Source of the DNA: Tannerella sp.
GTDB lineage: Bacteria > Bacteroidota > Bacteroidia > Bacteroidales > Tannerellaceae
Direction of reading: 5' to 3'
DNA length: 9,423 nt
Assembly: GCA_031272655.1 (NCBI GenBank)
Contig: JAISTJ010000162.1
Coordinates: 1-9,423, forward strand
A program made the position numbers and the translations under genes. The notes under the pieces were generated by a model that ran no database searches, was not told the origin of the DNA, and worked only from the letters and a program-made list of their open reading frames with translations. Shown here piece by piece: positions 6,501 to 9,423 of this stretch; within the stretch, counting starts at the first letter, position 1, and every line of letters begins with the position of its first letter.

Positions 6501-7704
6501 TACGGTCATACAGTCAGGCGGTTATGCCGTTTTGTATCGTTCCGGCAGGGACATTGTTGTTGCGGAAGGTGCGCTTGCGCTTGGCATTGACAAGTTTCCG
6601 GCCCAGTTGGCAAATACCGGCAAACACACTGCTCTGCTCAATTCCAATGGCGATACGATTGATGTGTTGGACTATCCTGCTGCTACTCCGGCCGTTTCAT
6701 ACGAAAGAGGTGAAAACGGCGTCTGGCATCTTTCCACCGACGAAAAAGGAGGTACGCCCGGCGCTGTAAATTCTCCCGCTACAAGAAATCCCGACCCGAA
6801 TCCGGAACCCGACCCCGACCCTAATCCCAATCCGGAACCCGATCCGGCTGACCCCAATCCCAATGAAGGAATAACAGTAATGCCCTCAGAGATAGTTATT
6901 AACGAGATTTTGGCCGAACCATATCCCGACGCAAGCGAGTACATAGAGTTTTATAATCGCTCCGGCCGCCCGTTGCCGCTTTCGGGATTGTCAATTGCCG
7001 TACGCAAACAGGACGGCTCGTTAAGTACGCATTATTCTTTAAAAGGTCTGAGTATTAGCGAGTTGCCGCCGGATGAATATCTTGTTCTTACGAAACAAAT
7101 TTCAGGCGTTACGGATTATTATTTTGTTCTTTCGACAGAAAAGATTGTTGAGGCGAAAATGCCGGCGCTCAACAATGAAGGCGCATCGTTTGTCCTCTTC
7201 CGCACTGATGATGAGGAAGTTATAGATGAAGTCTCGTATTCCGGCGATTGGCATAATTCGTCAATCAAGAATCCGAAAGGTGTATCTTTGGAACGCATCA
7301 GTCCTAACGGCAATTCGCAGGATGCGTCCAACTGGGCATCCGCGACTGCCGAAGCAGGTTACGGCACTCCCGGATACCGCAACTCGCAATATACCGACGG
7401 GGATTTGACGGGAAGAAACTATATCCGTCCGCCGGAATTTGTTTATGGAATGGATTACTATACGCTTGAATATCAGACAGATAAACAAGGTTTCCGCTGC
7501 CGTGCCGAAGTATATACAACTAACGGCGTCAAAGTAGCTGAAATACTTAATAATCAGATAATTAGTCAGTCAGGCGAAATTCGCTGGGATGGTAAAGGCT
7601 TGAATAACAACAGGCTACCAAAAGGCTTGTACGTTTTCTATGCTGAACTGTACCATTCCGACGGCAACCATGTACGCATCAAACATGCTTTCTTAGTGCA
7701 TTGA
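3595..7704 (+). CDS. Secreted protein with seven lamin-tail domains and a FlgD/CHU_C-like C-terminus
   Basis: The ATG at 3595 is chosen because it directly begins a signal peptide (MRRGLLFLSFFIVSASLAAQ, cleavage probably after A19). An in-frame ATG at 3517 would add 26 residues encoded by the structured leader. The product has 1369 residues. Six lamin-tail domains (LTD, PF00932 type) begin at residues 28, 221, 406, 576, 746 and 918. Each has the I-x-E-x-M-A-N-P start, ETEYIEI, a GW core strand and a GGTPG end. A divergent seventh spans about 1098-1265 (INEILAEP to YGTPGYRNS). Linkers are rich in Pro, Asp and Glu. Residues about 1280-1369 resemble FlgD-Ig or CHU_C domains (EIRWDGKGL, LPKGLYVFYAEL), which often end exported Bacteroidota proteins. 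It has no lipobox and no catalytic motif. I infer a surface or extracellular structural or adhesive role, possibly exported by type IX secretion; the partner is unknown. It stops 2 bp from fmt on the other strand. Confidence 0.9.
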   Translation: MRRGLLFLSFFIVSASLAAQVEDVSQPGDVIFTEVMANPVGLSALPETEYIEIYNTSDSNIWLNGWMFVYDGKETPLPDTVLPSHGYAVLYRSGRDIIVASGALALGLDKFPAQVANTTKTIGLKNSKGEMIDEITYPNAKPAQSYERGDDGTWHFSTDERGGTPGENSSPATPPEPDPDPDPDDDPDDPDEPDDPENPDDPEEPDNPEIPIVPVDNSQPGDVIFTEIMANPSGLTALPETEYIEIFNNSDSNIWLNGWMFVYDGKETPLPDTVLPSGGYAVLFRSGRDIIVASGALALGLDKFPAQVANTTKTIGLKNSKGEMIDEITYPNAKPAKSYERGDDGTWHFSTDERGGTPGENNSPTTPPEPEPDPDDDPDEPENPDDPDDPDDPEIPIVPVDNSQPGDVIFTEIMANPSGLTALPETEYIEIFNNSDSNIWLNGWMFVYDGKEIPLPDIVLPSGSYAVLFRSGRDIIVASGALSLGLDKFPAQIANTTKTIALKNSNNEIIDEVTYPNAKPAQSYELGDDGTWHFSTDERGGTPGEISSPAPITPDPEPEEPEEPETPAAVDNSKPGDVIITEIMANPSGLTALPETEYVEIYNRSDSNIWLNGWVFVYDGKEIALPNIAIPAGSYAVLYRSGREISIAYNALSLGLDKFPSALANTTKTIGLKNSKGVMIDEVTYPNAKAAQSYERGSDGSWHNSTDSKGGTPGAPNSPPPSNQDPNQGGTEPETPSNPNDNSKPGDVIINEVMANPVGLTALPETEYIEIYNASGQDITLTGWKFIYDSKETPFDSTVLKSGGYAVLYRSGREISVAAGALALGLDKFPSALANTGKAIGLVNSKGVVINELDYPSAKTAKSYERGTNGVWHLSTDAKGGTPGAVNSPPPADNPNPTPDPDPDPDSPDTQPDNSQEGDVLINEVMANPVGLTLLPETEYIEIVNVSDSALKLKGWKFVYDTNESNFPDTVIQSGGYAVLYRSGRDIVVAEGALALGIDKFPAQLANTGKHTALLNSNGDTIDVLDYPAATPAVSYERGENGVWHLSTDEKGGTPGAVNSPATRNPDPNPEPDPDPNPNPEPDPADPNPNEGITVMPSEIVINEILAEPYPDASEYIEFYNRSGRPLPLSGLSIAVRKQDGSLSTHYSLKGLSISELPPDEYLVLTKQISGVTDYYFVLSTEKIVEAKMPALNNEGASFVLFRTDDEEVIDEVSYSGDWHNSSIKNPKGVSLERISPNGNSQDASNWASATAEAGYGTPGYRNSQYTDGDLTGRNYIRPPEFVYGMDYYTLEYQTDKQGFRCRAEVYTTNGVKVAEILNNQIISQSGEIRWDGKGLNNNRLPKGLYVFYAELYHSDGNHVRIKHAFLVH
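3817..4950 (+). repeat. Recent tandem duplication with ends inside the LTD module
   Basis: The first 47 residues of modules 2 and 3 are identical, whereas module 1 differs from them at 5. The other 97 residues of module 2 differ from module 1 at about 4 positions but from module 3 at about 14. This fits duplication of one unit: 3817-4395 (rest of module 1, linker, start of module 2) and 4396-4950 (rest of module 2, linker, start of module 3). Both linkers end in the same PEIPIVPVDNSQP. The 24-bp length difference lies in the Asp-Pro tract. Confidence 0.7.
4108..4254 (+). repeat. Low-complexity Asp/Pro-rich linker, longest copy
   Basis: These 49 codons are mostly GAT/GAC, CCN and GAA/GAG in short DP, DDP and EEP steps, making a strongly acidic and probably extended spacer between LTD modules 1 and 2. 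The corresponding linkers are at 4687-4809, 5242-5319, 5752-5829, 6262-6345 and about 6778-6885. The triplet-based near-repeats are prone to replication slippage, which would explain length changes in multiples of three. Acidic Asp-rich spacers in secreted proteins can bind calcium, but no clear EF-hand or thrombospondin-type-3 spacing is seen. Confidence 0.8.
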
Positions 7705-7706
7705 TA

Positions 7707-8681
7707 CTAAGCTATTTCGGCATTTAATTTGTAACCGTTCAGGAAATCCTTTACGTTCATCCGCTTTTTTCCTGCAGGCTGGAGTGAAAGGATGCCGATA
7801 AAGCCGTCGTTTACAGCCACTTCAAGCTTTTTTCGCCCGTCGGTTCTTACAGTTCCCGATGTAAGGCAGTGTTCTTCAAATCTTTTTTCTGCTGTGAAGA
7901 TTTTCATTTGAATAACCTCATTATCAGAGAATTTCAAATCAGACCAGGCAGCAGGGTAGGGTGACAGTCCACGTACAAAATTATAAACTTTTTCGGCAGA
8001 TTGGCGCCAGTCAATCCGGCATGTCTCTTTATAGATTTTTGGAGCAGGAAGCAAGTCTTTTTCATTGAGTATCAGGGTATCCTGTGGTATGGCATTTACT
8101 TCCCCGTCATTTTTAAGGATCAAATCAACCGTTTCCGTTACAAGCGCCGAACCAGCCTCCATCAAACGGTCATGAACCGTTCCTGCATCGTCCGTTTCGC
8201 TTACCGGTATGCACCGTTGCAGGATAATTTTTCCGGTATCAATGTCGTGCGCAATAAAAAATGTTGTTACGCCTGTTTCCTTCTCGCCGTTGATTATCGC
8301 CCAATTGATGGGCGCAGCACCGCGATATTGAGGCAATAATGAGGCATGCAGGTTAAAAGTGCCGTAACGGGGCATATTCCATACAACCTCCGGCAACATC
8401 CTGAAAGCCACAACTATCTGAATATCAGCCTTTAAATCCATTAAATCTGCTAAAAAGCACTCTTCTTTAAGCTTTTCCGGCTGCAAAACCGGCAAACCTG
8501 CCGACGTTGCATATTGCTTGACTGCCGATGGCTGAAGCACGCTGCCATGACGCCCGACAGGTTTATCCGGCGTAGTAACAACTCCAACGACCTGATAGCC
8601 GCCCTCAACCAAAGCGCGTAAACTCCAAACCGCAAACTCCGGCGTCCCCATAAACACAATCCGTAAATTCCCTTTATTCAT
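7707..8681 (-). CDS. fmt: Methionyl-tRNA formyltransferase
   Basis: This 324-residue cytoplasmic enzyme transfers a formyl group from 10-formyltetrahydrofolate to initiator Met-tRNA. The N-terminal RIVFMGTPEFAV (7-18) is the usual opening. The catalytic region is NLHASLLPQYRGAAP (110-124), with N110, H112 and the SLLP loop, and D148 in HDIDTGKI is the third catalytic residue. The C-terminal OB-fold-like tRNA-binding domain starts near LLPAPKIYKET, with the family's RGLSPYPAAW motif. Length is normal and nothing is missing. The ATG at 8681 starts just before the first strand. The stop TAG lies 2 bp from the convergent LTD gene, with no clear terminator between them. A candidate promoter lies about 90 bp upstream of the start. 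Confidence 0.97.
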   Translation of the reverse strand: MNKGNLRIVFMGTPEFAVWSLRALVEGGYQVVGVVTTPDKPVGRHGSVLQPSAVKQYATSAGLPVLQPEKLKEECFLADLMDLKADIQIVVAFRMLPEVVWNMPRYGTFNLHASLLPQYRGAAPINWAIINGEKETGVTTFFIAHDIDTGKIILQRCIPVSETDDAGTVHDRLMEAGSALVTETVDLILKNDGEVNAIPQDTLILNEKDLLPAPKIYKETCRIDWRQSAEKVYNFVRGLSPYPAAWSDLKFSDNEVIQMKIFTAEKRFEEHCLTSGTVRTDGRKKLEVAVNDGFIGILSLQPAGKKRMNVKDFLNGYKLNAEIA

Positions 8682-8771
8682 AAACTCAAAATTTTTAAGC
8701 TTGTTTTAATGTACAGATAACTAAAGATTTACGACCAAACAGGCTTAACTAATTTAACTGATAATTTATGG

Positions 8772-8802
8772 CAAAGGTCGGAAGAAATTCCGGATTTTCA
8801 AA
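8772..8802 (-). promoter_or_regulatory. Candidate fmt promoter
   Basis: On the minus strand TTTG (8802 to 8799) is followed after 19 bp by GACCTTTG (8779 to 8772). This matches the Bacteroidota -33/-7 pair except for G instead of T at the first -7 base. The spacer holds a small inverted repeat (CGGAA at 8779-8783, TTCCG at 8788-8792). The transcript would start near 8766, giving a leader of about 85 nt. The rest of the 8682-8858 gap is AT-rich and shows no other feature. Confidence 0.35.
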
Positions 8803-8858
8803 AAACAACACGGAAAATTTTTGCTTTAATAGTTGAATAATACTGAACGCAATGGACG

Positions 8859-9423
8859 CTAAAGATGAGCATCCTCGCTTTGCTGTAATCCGGAAACGAG
8901 GTAATACTCATTGTCAAATACGTTCGTCCAGAGGTCTTTCTTTTCGCGCTTGAGAGTTGAAAGAGAAATAAGTGTGTTGTCGCGCTGCTCAATCAAAAGC
9001 AGGCCTTCGCCTTGGGGTTTGCCTTGCGAGGTTTTGTCGTGATACGAATGAGAATCGCGCAACGCTACCAATTGCGCGTTTGGCTTGCGTATCTCGTCGA
9101 AGTCGGCGCCGTACTTTTGAAGCCAGTTCAACACGGTTACATGGCTCACCGACAGCGCCTTTGCTATGGTGTGCGTACTCAAACCGGCTAAATAAAGTAT
9201 CAACGCCCACCGCACCCGCCGCCGCTGCTGTGATGCCGTATCTTCGCTTTGGATCGTGTAGTGCCGCCCGCAGTCACGGCATAAATACCGCTGCCGCCAA
9301 CTTTCAGCCGGGATGTAAATCGCTTTGCACTTTTTTCCGCAACGTCGGCACGGAAACATCCCGTTAGCCTCAAGCACATGGTCTGTACGCGCTATCTCCG
9401 TCCCACACACGCCGCAAACCCGC
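8859..9423 (-). CDS. Zinc-ribbon/HTH protein resembling IS1 InsA-type DNA-binding region, 5' end outside the window
   Basis: The frame is open to the window edge, so the first residues are missing; the GTG at 9410 is probably an internal Val, since the codons before it read R-V-C-G and complete a CGVC pair. In order are CGVC, CRRC with GKKC, then RQRYLCRDCGRHYT, a zinc-ribbon pattern like that of IS1 InsA proteins. Next comes a helix-turn-helix (LYLAGLSTHTIAKALSVSH, then VTVLNWLQKYG). The last 65 or so residues (from about QLVALRDSH to SEDAHL) match nothing I recognise, and no DDE transposase domain follows before the TAG at 8859-8861. It is either part of an insertion sequence or a domesticated DNA-binding regulator. 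The DNA is GC-richer (55-58% in sampled 60-base lines) than its neighbours, hinting at transfer. No terminal inverted repeats are visible. Confidence 0.6.
   Translation of the reverse strand, partial: RVCGVCGTEIARTDHVLEANGMFPCRRCGKKCKAIYIPAESWRQRYLCRDCGRHYTIQSEDTASQQRRRVRWALILYLAGLSTHTIAKALSVSHVTVLNWLQKYGADFDEIRKPNAQLVALRDSHSYHDKTSQGKPQGEGLLLIEQRDNTLISLSTLKREKKDLWTNVFDNEYYLVSGLQQSEDAHL

Larger units (their letters stand above)
3676..6777 (+). repeat. Six-copy tandem array of 432-bp LTD modules
   Basis: Modules lie at 3676-4107, 4255-4686, 4810-5241, 5320-5751, 5830-6261 and 6346-6777. Each is exactly 144 codons, from GDV (or the equivalent) to the Ser-Pro after GGTPG. All change in repeat period (579, 555, 510, 510, 516 bp) is in the linkers, which are 49, 41, 26, 26 and 28 residues long. 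By hand count modules 1 and 2 differ at about 9 of 144 residues and modules 2 and 3 at about 14, while modules 4-6 are clearly more diverged. Similarity is thus highest at the N-terminal end. Confidence 0.95.

Noticed and set aside
7746..7797. ATCCTTT and AAAGGAT as a possible terminator stem for the LTD gene
   Set aside because: The arms are 7 bp and almost 40 bp apart, inside fmt codons, with no T tract following on the plus strand.

Overview
The window looks like chromosomal DNA of a member of the Bacteroidota, probably Bacteroidales. The reasons are the promoter style (TTTG about 19 bp before TAnnTTTG), the lack of Shine-Dalgarno sites, a DUF2461 gene followed by a protein with the Bacteroidota motif RKGFGIHSPFVYD, and a large secreted lamin-tail-domain (LTD) protein. 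No tRNA, rRNA or CRISPR array is visible. No stretch longer than about 200 bp lacks a gene.

Layout: (1) 1-908, plus strand: the end of a DUF2461 gene, overlapping by 4 bp a shortened, degenerate methyltransferase-like gene. (2) 849-3396, minus strand: asd (lysine/methionine/threonine pathway), followed after 13 bp by a secreted sulfatase-fold protein that has lost several catalytic residues. The 3' end of this gene overlaps the methyltransferase-like gene by 60 bp, and the likely terminator of the asd-sulfatase transcript lies inside that opposing gene. (3) 3397-3594: a compact intergenic region whose two predicted promoters face each other, so the two 5' leaders overlap in antisense; it contains a foldable element with two competing pairings. 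(4) 3595-7704, plus strand: a 1369-residue secreted protein with six LTD modules of exactly 144 residues, joined by Asp/Pro-rich linkers of variable length, then a diverged seventh LTD and a FlgD/CHU_C-like C-terminal domain. (5) 7707-8681, minus strand: fmt, ending 2 bp from the LTD gene. (6) 8859-9423, minus strand: an incomplete zinc-ribbon/helix-turn-helix protein resembling the N-terminal part of IS1-type InsA, in visibly GC-richer DNA.

asd and fmt are housekeeping genes. The unusual material is between them: a likely dead sulfatase, a likely dead methyltransferase whose reading frame runs into it, and a repeat-built surface protein that carries a clear record of recent tandem duplication. 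No known defence or mobile system is present. The strongest candidates for new biology are the LTD array and its structured leader. All comparisons with protein families are from memory, without database searches.
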